The notes beneath the pieces are model-generated. The model saw only the letters and a list, made by a program, of their open reading frames with translations. It was not told the origin of the DNA and did not search any database. 64,000 nt of DNA from JALORV01 sp963766365 (lineage in GTDB: Bacteria > Pseudomonadota > Gammaproteobacteria > Burkholderiales > Burkholderiaceae_F). Each line of letters opens with the position of its first letter. Position 1 is the first letter of the stretch. The translations under genes were made by a program, and so were the position numbers. Below are positions 1 to 9,932 of this stretch, piece by piece. Location: positions 107,513-171,512 of the forward strand of contig CAVXZK010000016.1 of the NCBI GenBank assembly GCA_963766365.1, in the 5' to 3' direction.

Positions 1-35
1 CGAGATCGGGGCGAACCGGCCGAGGAGACTTCCCC

Positions 36-830
36 ATGGCTTCGTATGAGTCTGTCCGCCTGGAGACAGCGGACGGTGTGGCAACGTTGACGCTCAACCG
101 GCCCGACCGGCTGAACAGCTTCACCGTGGCCATGCACGGCGAGGTCCGCGCCGCGCTCGACGCGGTCGTAGCCGAGTCCTCGATCCGATGCCTGGTGCTG
201 ACCGGCGCGGGGCGCGGCTTCTGCGCGGGCCAGGACCTGGCGGATCGCGCGGTGGCGCCCGGCAGCGAGGCGCTCGATCTCGGCGCCTCGATCGAGAACT
301 ACTACAAGCCATTGCTGCTGCGCCTGCGCCGGCTGCGCATGCCGACGGTGTGTGCGGTCAATGGCGTGGCTGCCGGTGCCGGCGCCAACATCCCGTTTGC
401 CTGCGACCTGGTCATCGCCGCCCGGTCGGCGAGCTTCATCCAGTCGTTCTCGAAGCTGGGCCTGGTTCCGGACTGCGGCGGCACGTGGTGGCTGCCGCGG
501 CTCGTCGGACCCGCGCGTGCGATGGGACTGGCACTGCTCGGCGACAAGCTCGCGGCCACGCAGGCCGAGGAGTGGGGGCTCATCTGGCGCTGCGTCGAGG
601 ACGATGAACTGCTGCCGACCGCGATGGCCGCGGCGCGGCAGCTCGCGGCGGGTCCGACGCGCAGCTACGTGCGTACGCGCGAAGCGATGGAGGCCGGCCT
701 GCTGATGCCGTTCGAGGCCGCGCTCGATGTCGAGCGCGACTACCAGCGCGAGCTGGGGCGCTCGGACGACTACCGCGAGGGCGTCACTGCATTCATGGAA
801 AAGCGCGTACCGCGCTTCAAAGGCCAGTAG
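36..830 (+). CDS. paaG: 2-(1,2-epoxy-1,2-dihydrophenyl)acetyl-CoA isomerase PaaG
   Basis: A 264-residue crotonase-family protein. PaaG converts the ring-epoxide of phenylacetyl-CoA to the seven-membered oxepin-CoA and can also shift double bonds later in the pathway. The crotonase fold shows in the N-terminal TLNRPDRLNS motif, the oxyanion-hole segment GRGFCAGQDL (about residues 58-67) and the central CAVNGVAAGAGANIPFACDL helix. The Asp in LVPDCGG lies where this subfamily has its acidic residue. The start is chosen because GAGGAG lies 9 bases upstream. It is the first of a compact paa operon, and paaH starts 2 bases after its stop. A generic enoyl-CoA hydratase (PaaF) is the alternative, but length and position favour PaaG. 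Confidence 0.9.
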   Translation: MASYESVRLETADGVATLTLNRPDRLNSFTVAMHGEVRAALDAVVAESSIRCLVLTGAGRGFCAGQDLADRAVAPGSEALDLGASIENYYKPLLLRLRRLRMPTVCAVNGVAAGAGANIPFACDLVIAARSASFIQSFSKLGLVPDCGGTWWLPRLVGPARAMGLALLGDKLAATQAEEWGLIWRCVEDDELLPTAMAAARQLAAGPTRSYVRTREAMEAGLLMPFEAALDVERDYQRELGRSDDYREGVTAFMEKRVPRFKGQ

Positions 831-832
831 CG

Positions 833-2371
833 ATGCCGGGCCGCCTGCCAGCCGAGACGGTGATCGGAGTCATCGGTGCCGGCGCGATGGGTGCCGGCAT
901 TGCGCAGGTCGCCGCGCAGGCGGGGCACCAGGTGCGGCTGACCGACACGCACGCCGGCGCGGTGGAGCGGGCCCAGGCCGGCATCGTGAAGGACCTGGGT
1001 CACAGGGTCGCGACCGGGCGGATACCGGCCGCGCAGGCCGAGGCCGTGGCGGCTCGGATCGAAGCCTCGTCGCTGGCGAACTTCGGCGACTGCGGGCTCG
1101 TCATCGAAGCGATCGTCGAGGATCTGGACACCAAGCGCCACCTGTTCCGGACTTTGGAGGAGATCCTCGCGAGCGATGCGATCATCGCCTCGAACACGTC
1201 GTCGCTGTCGATCACCGCGATGGCGGCGGGCCTGCAGCGCCCGGAGCGGGTCGTCGGCATGCATTTCTTCAACCCGGCCACGCGCATGAAGCTGGTCGAG
1301 GTCATCAGCGGACTGGAGACGGATGCGGCCGTCGCAGAGACGGTCTTTGCCACGGCGGAAGCCTGGGGCAAGAAACCGGCTTACGCGAAGTCCACTCCGG
1401 GCTTTATCGTCAACCGCATTGCGCGACCGTTCTATGGCGAGGCGTGGCGCTCGTACGTCGAGGGCGCGGCCGACCCGGCGACGATCGACGCGATCGTGCG
1501 CGACTGCGGCGGCTTTCCGATGGGTCCGTTCGAGCTGATGGACCTGATCGGGCACGACGTCAACCTGGCGGTGAGCACCGCAGTCTTCGAAGCGACGTTC
1601 GGCGAGCGCCGTTACGCGCCATCGCTGGCACAGCAGGAACTGGTGCGTGCGGGTCGGCTCGGCCGCAAGAGCGGGCGTGGCATCTATGACTACCGCGACG
1701 GCGCCACCAAGCCGCATCCCCGCGTCGAGCCGGGCGCCGAGCCGGTGCGGCGCGTAGTGGCCGTCGGCTCGCTCGGCATTGCGACACCGATCATCACGCG
1801 GCTCGAGGCGGCCGGCGTCGACGTCGTGCGCGTGCAGGGTCCGCGCTCCGCGCAGGACTCCGCGGGCTGGCTCGAGATCGGACCGGCGCGGCTGATGATG
1901 ACCGACGGCCGACCGGCGACACGCCGCGCGATGGAGGAAAAGCACGAGCACCTGGTGATGTTCGACCTTGCGCTCGACTATGCGACGACACCGCGGCTCG
2001 GCCTGGCGCGTGCCGACCAGTGCGGCATGGCGGCGTTCCGCACCGTGTGCGGGACGCTGGGACAGGCGGGGTTTGCGTGCTCGCCGCTCGACGATGTCGC
2101 CGGGCTGGTGGTGATGCGGCTGATCGCGATGCTGGTGAACGAGTCGGCCGAGGCGGTCGCCCACGGAACCTGCAGTGTCGATGCGATCGACGTGGCGATG
2201 CGCTACGGCGTCAACTATCCGCGCGGGCCGATGGAATGGTCCGCGCAGGTCGGGCTGCGCGTATTCGCCCGCGCGCTCGCGAACCTGCGCGAACACTACG
2301 GCGAGGAGCGCTACCGCACCTCGGCGCTGATCACCCGCAAGGGCTACACCGGGGCTTCCTTTCATGACTGA
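833..2371 (+). CDS. paaH: 3-hydroxyacyl-CoA dehydrogenase PaaH
   Basis: A 512-residue NAD-dependent dehydrogenase that oxidises 3-hydroxyadipyl-CoA to 3-oxoadipyl-CoA near the end of phenylacetate degradation. The Rossmann motif GAGAMGAGIAQ is at residues 16-26, and the 3HCDH signature HFFNPATRMKLVE follows the NAD domain. Two C-terminal 3HCDH-type helical domains follow, the second ending in NYPRGPMEWSAQVG, which explains the length (about 500 residues is normal for PaaH, about 280 for single-domain relatives). It lies 2 bases after paaG and overlaps paaI by 8 bases, so it is very likely co-transcribed and translationally coupled. Confidence 0.93.
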   Translation: MPGRLPAETVIGVIGAGAMGAGIAQVAAQAGHQVRLTDTHAGAVERAQAGIVKDLGHRVATGRIPAAQAEAVAARIEASSLANFGDCGLVIEAIVEDLDTKRHLFRTLEEILASDAIIASNTSSLSITAMAAGLQRPERVVGMHFFNPATRMKLVEVISGLETDAAVAETVFATAEAWGKKPAYAKSTPGFIVNRIARPFYGEAWRSYVEGAADPATIDAIVRDCGGFPMGPFELMDLIGHDVNLAVSTAVFEATFGERRYAPSLAQQELVRAGRLGRKSGRGIYDYRDGATKPHPRVEPGAEPVRRVVAVGSLGIATPIITRLEAAGVDVVRVQGPRSAQDSAGWLEIGPARLMMTDGRPATRRAMEEKHEHLVMFDLALDYATTPRLGLARADQCGMAAFRTVCGTLGQAGFACSPLDDVAGLVVMRLIAMLVNESAEAVAHGTCSVDAIDVAMRYGVNYPRGPMEWSAQVGLRVFARALANLREHYGEERYRTSALITRKGYTGASFHD

Positions 2372-2810
2372 TTCGATGGCACACGATGCCCACGCGATCG
2401 CCGAAGCGGTGAAGCTCGGCATGTTCATGGACGATGCGGCGTCACGCGGCCTGGGCATGCATATCGAGGCGGTCGGTCCCGGCTACGCGCGCATCGCGAT
2501 GACGGTGCGGCCGGACATGCTGAACGGTTTCAAGATCTGCCACGGCGGCTTCATCACGACACTGGCGGATTCGGCGTTCGCGTTTGCCTGCAACAGCTAC
2601 AACGAGGTCACCGTGGCCTCGGGCATCGTGGTGGACTTTCTGGCGCCGGCTCATGAAGGTGATCGCCTGGTGGCGGAGTGCCATGAGGTCGCGCGTACCG
2701 GACGCACCGGCGTCTACGACATCAAGGTGACGGACCAGGATGGCAAAGCGGTTGTCGTGATGCGGGGCCGCTCGCACACGATGAAGGGCAAGCAGGTGGT
2801 TCAGCTCTGA
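2364..2810 (+). CDS. paaI: hydroxyphenylacetyl-CoA thioesterase PaaI
   Basis: A 148-residue single-hotdog-fold thioesterase. PaaI hydrolyses dead-end CoA esters such as hydroxyphenylacetyl-CoA, freeing CoA when the pathway stalls. The hallmark segment KICHGGFITTLADSAFAFACN (residues 54-74) carries the HGG turn and the acidic Asp on the hotdog helix. The chosen ATG overlaps the end of paaH by 8 bases; a second in-frame ATG four codons downstream is possible. It sits between paaH and paaK in the usual paa order. Confidence 0.92.
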   Translation: MTDSMAHDAHAIAEAVKLGMFMDDAASRGLGMHIEAVGPGYARIAMTVRPDMLNGFKICHGGFITTLADSAFAFACNSYNEVTVASGIVVDFLAPAHEGDRLVAECHEVARTGRTGVYDIKVTDQDGKAVVVMRGRSHTMKGKQVVQL

Positions 2811-2821
2811 GGAGGATAAGC

Positions 2822-4135
2822 ATGCCCGTCAAGAAGCCATCCCCTTCCGAGCTCGAACCGATCGAACGCGCCTCGCGCGCCGAACTGCAGGCGCTGCAGC
2901 TCGAACGCCTGCGCTGGTCCCTGGGCCACGCCTACGACAACGTGCCGCACTATCGCGCCAAATTCGATGCGGCGAAGGTCAAGCCAGCGGACCTGAAGTC
3001 GCTCGCGGACCTGGCAAAGTTTCCGTTCACGCTGAAAAAGGACCTGCGCGACAACTACCCGTTCGGCCTGTTCGCCGTGCCGCGCGAGAAAGTGGTGCGC
3101 CTGCATGCCTCCAGCGGCACGACCGGCAAGCCGACAGTGGTCGGCTACACGGTGAAGGACATCGACACCTGGGCCACGGTGATGGCGCGCTCGATCCGCG
3201 CCGCCGGGGGGCGTGCCGGCGACATCGTGCATGTCTCCTACGGGTACGGGCTCTTCACCGGCGGGCTGGGCGCGCATTACGGTGCTGAGCGGCTCGGCTG
3301 CACGGTGATCCCGATCTCGGGCGGCATGACCGAGCGGCAGGTGCAGATCATCGCGGACTTCAAGCCCGACATCATCATGGTGACGCCGTCGTACATGCTG
3401 GCGATCGCCGAGGAGATGGAGCGGCAGGGCATGGACCCGAAGAAGACGTCGCTCAGGATCGGCATTTTCGGCGCCGAGCCGTGGACGCCGGCGATGCGCG
3501 AGGCGATCGAGGCCAAGACCTCGCTCGACGCGATCGACATCTACGGCCTGTCGGAGATCATCGGGCCCGGAGTCGCGCAGGAGTGCATCGAGACCAAGGA
3601 CGGACTGACCGTCTGGGAAGACCACTTCTATCCGGAGGTCATCAACCCGGACACGGGCGAAGTGTTGCCCGAAGGCGAGAAGGGCGAACTCGTGTTCACC
3701 TCGCTCACCAAGGAAGCGCTGCCGATGATCCGCTATCGCACGCGCGACCTGACGCGGCTCTTGCCACCGACCGCGCGCAGCATGCGCCGCATCGAGAAGA
3801 TCACCGGCCGCTCGGACGACATGCTGATCATCCGCGGCGTGAATCTCTTCCCGACCCAGGTCGAGGACCTGATCCTGCGGCAGCCCGAGCTGGAGCCGTA
3901 CTACATGCTCGAGGTCACGCGGCCCGGCAACCTCGACGAACTGACCGTCCACGTCGAGATGGGATCGGCGCTGGCCGACGGCAGCCAGGACGCGCGCCAC
4001 GCTGCCGCGCGCAAGCTCGAACACAACGTCAAGGCCTACATCGGCATCAGCGCGACGGTGCGCCTGGCATTGCCGATGGGACTGGAACGATCGGTCGGCA
4101 AGGCGAAACGCATCATCGACCGCCGGCCCAAATAG
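2822..4135 (+). CDS. paaK: phenylacetate-CoA ligase PaaK
   Basis: A 437-residue adenylate-forming enzyme that makes phenylacetyl-CoA from phenylacetate, ATP and CoA, the entry step of the pathway. The phosphate-binding loop HASSGTTGKPT is near residue 97, the YGLSE adenine-binding motif near residue 241, and the hinge-region motif GRSDDMLIIRG near residue 330. A C-terminal ACT-like lid follows. GAGGA lies a few bases before the ATG. It is 11 bases after paaI and 8 bases before paaA, inside the same operon. Confidence 0.95.
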   Translation: MPVKKPSPSELEPIERASRAELQALQLERLRWSLGHAYDNVPHYRAKFDAAKVKPADLKSLADLAKFPFTLKKDLRDNYPFGLFAVPREKVVRLHASSGTTGKPTVVGYTVKDIDTWATVMARSIRAAGGRAGDIVHVSYGYGLFTGGLGAHYGAERLGCTVIPISGGMTERQVQIIADFKPDIIMVTPSYMLAIAEEMERQGMDPKKTSLRIGIFGAEPWTPAMREAIEAKTSLDAIDIYGLSEIIGPGVAQECIETKDGLTVWEDHFYPEVINPDTGEVLPEGEKGELVFTSLTKEALPMIRYRTRDLTRLLPPTARSMRRIEKITGRSDDMLIIRGVNLFPTQVEDLILRQPELEPYYMLEVTRPGNLDELTVHVEMGSALADGSQDARHAAARKLEHNVKAYIGISATVRLALPMGLERSVGKAKRIIDRRPK

Positions 4136-4143
4136 GAGACCAC

Positions 4144-5160
4144 ATGTACACGCAAGCGATGGACATTCCGTCCCCCGATAGGGACGAGGCACTCAAGTCG
4201 CGCGGGCCGAAGTCGGTGAAAGAGGCGGAATACGAGGCCGAGTTCGATGCGAAGGTCGCGCGAGGAGAATTCATCGAAGCCAAGGACTGGATGCCCGAGG
4301 GCTACCGCAAGACGCTGGTGCGGCAGATCAGCCAGCACGCGCACAGCGAGATCGTCGGCATGCTGCCCGAGGGCAACTGGATCACGCGCGCGCCGACGCT
4401 GAAGCGCAAGGCCATATTGCTCGCCAAGGTGCAGGACGAGGGCGGCCACGGGATGTATCTCTACGCCGCGGCCGAGACACTGGGCGTGGCGCGCGACGAC
4501 CTGGTCGATGCACTGCACTCGGGCAAGGCCAAGTACTCGTCGATCTTCAACTACCCGACACTGAACTGGGCCGACATCGGCGTCATCGGCTGGCTGGTCG
4601 ACGGCGCGGCGATCATGAACCAGATTCCGCTGTGCCGCTGCTCGTACGGCCCGTATGCGCGCGCGATGATCCGCATCTGCAAGGAAGAGTCCTTCCACCA
4701 GCGCCAGGGTTACGACCTGCTGCTGACGATGATGAAGGGCACCGCCGATCAGCGCGCGATGGTGCAGGACGCGGTAAACCGCTGGTGGTGGCCCAGCCTG
4801 ATGATGTTCGGCCCGCACGACAAGGACTCCGTGCACTCCGGCGATTCGATCAAGTGGGGCATCAAGCGCATCAGCAACGATGACCTGCGCCAGAAGTTCG
4901 TCGATGCGACGGTGCCGCAGGCCAAGGTGCTCGGAGTCACGCTGCCGGACCCCGACCTGCACTTCAACGAGGAACGTGGTCACTGGGACTTCGGCACGAT
5001 CGACTGGAGCGAGTTCTGGAACGTCGTCAACGGTCACGGCCAATGCAACCGCGACCGCCTCGCCGATCGCGTGCAGGCCTGGGAAGACGGCGCCTGGGTC
5101 CGCGAAGCTGCGCTGGCCCACGCCGAAAAGCAGCGCCGCCGCGACCGCCTGGCGGCCTGA
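4144..5160 (+). CDS. paaA: 1,2-phenylacetyl-CoA epoxidase catalytic subunit PaaA
   Basis: A 338-residue catalytic subunit of the soluble di-iron multicomponent oxygenase PaaABC(D)E, which epoxidises the ring of phenylacetyl-CoA. The di-iron ligands are in helix motifs such as QDEGGHGMYLY (residues 98-108) and KEESFHQRQGYD (about residue 180), which supply the E-x2-H type ligands. The open frame extends far upstream, but that part lies inside paaK. The ATG at 4144 follows GGAG and starts the family-typical sequence MYTQAMD. A 128-base gap with a strong hairpin separates it from paaB. Confidence 0.95.
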   Translation: MYTQAMDIPSPDRDEALKSRGPKSVKEAEYEAEFDAKVARGEFIEAKDWMPEGYRKTLVRQISQHAHSEIVGMLPEGNWITRAPTLKRKAILLAKVQDEGGHGMYLYAAAETLGVARDDLVDALHSGKAKYSSIFNYPTLNWADIGVIGWLVDGAAIMNQIPLCRCSYGPYARAMIRICKEESFHQRQGYDLLLTMMKGTADQRAMVQDAVNRWWWPSLMMFGPHDKDSVHSGDSIKWGIKRISNDDLRQKFVDATVPQAKVLGVTLPDPDLHFNEERGHWDFGTIDWSEFWNVVNGHGQCNRDRLADRVQAWEDGAWVREAALAHAEKQRRRDRLAA

Positions 5161-5189
5161 CATGTGCCTCCTGTTTTCAGCAGGGTTCC

Positions 5190-5208
5190 AAGGGGGCGCA
5201 GCCCCCTT
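5190..5208 (+). promoter_or_regulatory. Hairpin between paaA and paaB
   Basis: A perfect 8-base stem, AAGGGGGC / GCCCCCTT, with a GCA loop, lies 30 bases after paaA in the only sizeable gap (128 bases) of the paaGHIKABCDE run. No U-tract follows, so it is not a normal intrinsic terminator. It could mark an mRNA processing or stability point that sets subunit ratios. That role is inference. Confidence 0.45.
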
Positions 5209-5288
5209 GCGTCCCCATATTGCCCCGCGGCCATTGGCCTCACTCGAAGCCGCGAGTGGCGAAGTGGGAAATTGAGAAAGGAACTGAA

Positions 5289-5582
5289 ATGTCAGAAGTG
5301 AGCCGCCAATGGCCCCTCTGGGAAGTATTCATCAGGAGCAAGAACGGGCTCGACCACAAGCACTGCGGCAGCGTGCACGCGCCGGACGCGAAGCTGGCGC
5401 TGCAGAACGCCCGCGATGTCTATACGCGGCGGCTCGAGGGCGTCAGCCTCTGGGTGGTGCGCGCCGACCACATCGTCGCCAGCGATCCCGATGCCAAGCC
5501 GGAGATGTTCGATCCGGCCGAAGACAAGATCTACCGGCATCCGACTTTTTACAAGTTGCCTGACGACGTCAACCACATGTAG
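5289..5582 (+). CDS. paaB: 1,2-phenylacetyl-CoA epoxidase subunit PaaB
   Basis: A 97-residue small structural subunit of the phenylacetyl-CoA epoxidase that bridges the PaaAC heterodimers. The family pattern is clear: WPLWEVFIRSKNGLDHKHCGSV near the N terminus, then ALQNARDVYTRR and a C-terminal KIYRHPTFYKLPDDVNHM. The ATG at 5289 is preceded by GAGAAAGGAA and gives the usual length of about 95 residues; longer in-frame starts run into the upstream gap and are not family-like. Confidence 0.95.
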   Translation: MSEVSRQWPLWEVFIRSKNGLDHKHCGSVHAPDAKLALQNARDVYTRRLEGVSLWVVRADHIVASDPDAKPEMFDPAEDKIYRHPTFYKLPDDVNHM

Positions 5583-5590
5583 AGGCCGTG

Positions 5591-6361
5591 ATGAGCACGA
5601 TCACTGCGGCCAACGCCGCCCACCTCGAGTATGTCCTGCGCATCGCCGACACTTCGCTGATCCTCGGGCAGCGACTGTCGGAGTGGTGCGGCCACGGCCC
5701 GGTCATCGAGGAAGACATCGCGCTGACGAATGTCGCGCTGGACCTGATCGGGCAGGCGCGCCTGCTGCTGACCCATGTCGGCAGGCTGGAAGGCCAGGGT
5801 CGCGACGAAGACCAGCTGGCGTTCCTGCGCACCGAGCCGCAGTACCGCAACCTGACGATCGTCGAGCTGCCCAACGTGGACTTTGCCAGAACGAACCTGC
5901 GCAACTTCCTGGTCGCCGCGTGGCAGCGCGAGCTGTGGCAGAAGCTTGCTTCGTCGACCGATACCGAGCTGGCCGCGATTGCGGGCAAGGCCATGAAGGA
6001 GACGCGCTATCACCTGCAGCATGCGGCGGACTGGACCGTGCGCCTCGGCGACGGCACCGATGAGTCGCATGCGCGCATGCAGAAGGCACTGGACTACCTC
6101 TGGCCGTACACCGCGGAATTCTTCAGTACGACCGCGGAGGATGCGTCGGTCGAAGCTGCGGGCGTGGGTCCCGTCTGGGCAACGCTGGAATCGACATGGG
6201 AGGCGGTCGTCCGGCCAGTGCTTGAAGTCGCGACGCTGGCGGTGCCGGCGCGCACGCCGTTCCTGTCGCGGGGCAAGCAGGGCCAGCACACGGAGTCCAT
6301 GGGGCACCTGCTGACGGAGCTGCAGTATCTGCAGCGCACTTATCCGGGCGGCACCTGGTAG
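5591..6361 (+). CDS. paaC: 1,2-phenylacetyl-CoA epoxidase subunit PaaC
   Basis: A 256-residue ferritin-like structural partner of PaaA, lacking the full di-iron centre. It starts with HLEYVLRIADTSLILGQRLSEWCGHGP and has the helix core DLIGQARLLLTHVGRLEGQGRDED, both typical of PaaC. An in-frame GTG one codon earlier (5588) is possible, but the ATG is preferred. It lies 8 bases after paaB and 4 bases before paaD. Confidence 0.94.
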   Translation: MSTITAANAAHLEYVLRIADTSLILGQRLSEWCGHGPVIEEDIALTNVALDLIGQARLLLTHVGRLEGQGRDEDQLAFLRTEPQYRNLTIVELPNVDFARTNLRNFLVAAWQRELWQKLASSTDTELAAIAGKAMKETRYHLQHAADWTVRLGDGTDESHARMQKALDYLWPYTAEFFSTTAEDASVEAAGVGPVWATLESTWEAVVRPVLEVATLAVPARTPFLSRGKQGQHTESMGHLLTELQYLQRTYPGGTW

Positions 6362-6365
6362 CGGC

Positions 6366-6857
6366 ATGTCGACACTGACCGCCACGCAGGCCTGGGACAT
6401 CCTGAATCGCGTCCCCGATCCCGAGATCCCGGTGATCTCGGTGACCGAACTCGGCATCGTGCGTGACGTGCAGGCTGCCGACAACATCGTGGACGTCGTA
6501 GTGACGCCGACGTATTCGGGCTGCCCGGCCACCGAGGTCATCGAGCGTTCGATCCGCGAGGCACTCACCGCCGCCGGCGCGACTCAGGTGCGGGTGACGA
6601 CACGCCTGGCACCGGCGTGGACGACCGACTGGATCGAGCCCGCGGCCCAGGAAAAGCTGCGCGCCTACGGCATTGCGCCCCCGGTGGGGCGGGATGCGGG
6701 CAACGCACAACCGCTCACGTTCATTCCGCGCGTGGACTGTCCGCGCTGCGGCAGCGCTGACACCGAGCGCCTGTCGCAGTTCGGCGCCACCGCGTGCAAG
6801 GCGCTGTACCGCTGCCGGGCCTGTCGCGAACCGTTCGAATACTTCAAGCCGCTTTGA
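6366..6857 (+). CDS. paaD: Phenylacetate degradation Fe-S/DUF59 protein PaaD
   Basis: A 163-residue MIP18/DUF59-family protein needed for full phenylacetyl-CoA epoxidase activity, probably for iron-sulfur cluster assembly on PaaE or for complex maturation. The N-terminal DUF59 segment reads RVPDPEIPVISVTELGIV and later VVVTPTYSGCPATEV. The C terminus holds a four-cysteine zinc-ribbon-like set, CPRCGS and CRACRE, as in other PaaD proteins. Its TGA is followed after one base by the paaE ATG, implying coupled translation. Confidence 0.93.
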   Translation: MSTLTATQAWDILNRVPDPEIPVISVTELGIVRDVQAADNIVDVVVTPTYSGCPATEVIERSIREALTAAGATQVRVTTRLAPAWTTDWIEPAAQEKLRAYGIAPPVGRDAGNAQPLTFIPRVDCPRCGSADTERLSQFGATACKALYRCRACREPFEYFKPL

Positions 6858-6858
6858 A

Positions 6859-7923
6859 ATGACACCTCGATTCCACGAACTTCGAGTCGCAGAAGTGCGG
6901 CGCGAAACGCCTGACTGCGTCAGCCTGAAATTCGAGCTTCCCGCAGACGTGGCGAACGACTACGGCTTCGTGCAGGGCCAGCATGTCGCGTTGCGCGCCA
7001 CGCTTGACGGCGAGGAACTGCGGCGCTCGTACTCCGTGTGCTCGGGCTGTGATGACGGCGAACTGCGGGTCGCCGTCAAGAAGGTGCCGGGCGGTCGCTT
7101 CTCGGTCTGGGTGAACGAGTCGCTCAAGCCAGGTGACGCGATCGACGTGATGACGCCGGAGGGCCGCTTCTTTACGCCGCTGGCCGCCGGGCACGAGAAG
7201 CATTACGTCGCGTTTTCCTCGGGCAGTGGCATCACGCCGGTGCTCTCGCTGATTCGCACGACGCTTGCACGCGAGCCGCGCTCGCATTTCACTCTGGTGT
7301 ATGGCAACCGGCGGCAGTCGAGCGTCATGTTCCACGAGGCGCTCGAGGACCTGAAGGACCGCTACCTGACGCGCTTCCGGCTCTTCAACGTCTTCTCGCG
7401 CGAGGAACAGGACGTCGATCTTTTCAATGGCCGCATCGACGCGGCCAAGGTCGGGCAGTTCCTGTCGACGCTGATTCCGGCCGACACGATCGACGAGGCC
7501 TTCGTCTGCGGGCCGGCGTCGATGATCGATGAGGTCGAGCAGGCGCTGCTCGCTGCCGGGGTGAAGCGGGAACACGTGCACGTGGAGCGCTTCGGCGTGC
7601 CGGGCGCGGCGACCGCTCCGATCGACGACGCCGAAGCCGCCGAGGCCAGGCTCACGCTGATCATCGACGGCGTGAAGCGCGAGGTCGACTTCCATCGCGG
7701 CCAGCATTCGATCCTCGAGGCGGGCCGCGCGGCCGGGCTCGACCTGCCGTACTCGTGCAAGGGCGGCATGTGCAGCACCTGCCGCGGCAAGCTGCTCGAA
7801 GGCCAGGTGAAGATGGCCAAGAACTATGCCCTCGAGCCGCACGAAGTCGCCGCGGGCTACGTGCTGACCTGCCAGTCGTACCCGCTCACCGAACGGGTGC
7901 TCATTTCCTACGACGAGCGATAG
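6859..7923 (+). CDS. paaE: 1,2-phenylacetyl-CoA epoxidase reductase subunit PaaE
   Basis: A 354-residue electron-transfer subunit that passes electrons from NADPH via FAD and a [2Fe-2S] cluster to PaaA. The order is an FAD domain (RSYSVCSG about residue 55), an NAD(P)-binding domain (SSGSGITPVLSLI) and a C-terminal plant-type ferredoxin domain with CKGGMCSTCRG and a last Cys in LTCQSY. The frame is open further upstream, but that part lies inside paaD. The ATG at 6859 sits one base after the paaD stop and gives the family length. Confidence 0.95.
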   Translation: MTPRFHELRVAEVRRETPDCVSLKFELPADVANDYGFVQGQHVALRATLDGEELRRSYSVCSGCDDGELRVAVKKVPGGRFSVWVNESLKPGDAIDVMTPEGRFFTPLAAGHEKHYVAFSSGSGITPVLSLIRTTLAREPRSHFTLVYGNRRQSSVMFHEALEDLKDRYLTRFRLFNVFSREEQDVDLFNGRIDAAKVGQFLSTLIPADTIDEAFVCGPASMIDEVEQALLAAGVKREHVHVERFGVPGAATAPIDDAEAAEARLTLIIDGVKREVDFHRGQHSILEAGRAAGLDLPYSCKGGMCSTCRGKLLEGQVKMAKNYALEPHEVAAGYVLTCQSYPLTERVLISYDER

Positions 7924-7932
7924 GGCCCGACG

Positions 7933-8595
7933 ATGGCCAGGCCGAAGGCAGCAAGCTTCGACGTGCAGCGCGGTGCGATCCGCGATGCGGCGGCGCGGCT
8001 CTTTGCCGACAAGGGTTACGCCTCCGCGTCGATTGCGGACATTGCCGCCGCCTGCGGTATCTCCAAGGCGCTGCTCTACCACTACTACCGCGACAAGGAA
8101 GACCTGCTGTTCGACATTTCCGTCAGCTATGTCGAGCGCCTGCAGGCGCTGGTGGATGATGTGCAGGGCGAGCGTCTGCCCGCCGCCGCCCATCTGCGCC
8201 GGCTGATTGCGCGCTTCATGACGGAGTACGAGAACTCGGCCGCACGCCATCGCGTGCTGGTGCAGGACGTGAAGTACCTGTCACGCGCGCACCGGGTCAG
8301 GGTCGTGGCGCGCCAGCGCGACGTCGTCGCGGGCTTCGCTGACGCGATCGCGCGGCTGTCTCCAGCCGCGGGCGAAAGCTGGCACCGGCCGTTGGCGATG
8401 ATCCTGTTCGGCATGATGAACTGGACCTTCACCTGGCTGCGCGCCAGTGGCACGCTCAGTCACGAGGACCTCGCGCCCGTCGTGGCGGATCTCTTCATCG
8501 GTGGCCTCGGGCGCGTGCGTCCACCGCTACGGCCGGCGCAGCCCGCGCGGCGGCCGCGAACCCGCACCGCATCGAACCTGAAAGCGAGCGCATGA
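7933..8595 (+). CDS. paaR: TetR-family regulator of phenylacetate genes (PaaR-like)
   Basis: A 220-residue TetR-type repressor. The helix-turn-helix is at about residues 27-50 (ASASIADIAAACGISKALLY, then the typical HYYRDKEDLLF). The C-terminal ligand domain has a TetR_C pattern with a Trp-rich end (GMMNWTFTWLRASG). Position directly after paaE suggests control of the paa operon with phenylacetyl-CoA as inducer, as for PaaR in betaproteobacteria. The ligand is inferred. No operator could be seen because the main paa promoter lies left of the window. The stop overlaps a micro-ORF (ATGA). Confidence 0.85.
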   Translation: MARPKAASFDVQRGAIRDAAARLFADKGYASASIADIAAACGISKALLYHYYRDKEDLLFDISVSYVERLQALVDDVQGERLPAAAHLRRLIARFMTEYENSAARHRVLVQDVKYLSRAHRVRVVARQRDVVAGFADAIARLSPAAGESWHRPLAMILFGMMNWTFTWLRASGTLSHEDLAPVVADLFIGGLGRVRPPLRPAQPARRPRTRTASNLKASA

Positions 8596-8650
8596 GCACG
8601 CCGGGCCGCCCCAAGGGCGAATCCCGAGCGCGTGGCGCGAGGGTGGTCCA

Positions 8651-8654
<4 letters not shown>
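8592..8654 (+). CDS. Micro-ORF between paaR and paaJ, 20 residues
   Basis: Its ATG overlaps the paaR stop (ATGA) and its TGA overlaps the thiolase ATG (ATGA), so one ribosome could run through all three genes. The product would be MSTPGRPKGESRARGARVVQ, basic and without a known domain. The double overlap argues for a real translated spacer or coupling peptide. It could also be the remnant of a longer gene whose N terminus carried GRPKGE. No function is known. Confidence 0.45.
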
Positions 8655-9850
<1,196 letters not shown>

Positions 9851-9932
9851 ATTTGTTCTTATTCGCTTCCCCACCACTTCGGACCGGTAGCGGCCTTCCC
9901 GGCGCCGCCATTGCATCAACAAAAGGAGACAC

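Noticed and set aside
770..2458. 562-codon open frame on the minus strand across paaH
   Set aside because: Shadow of a real gene in high-GC DNA, with no recognisable motif or ribosome site.
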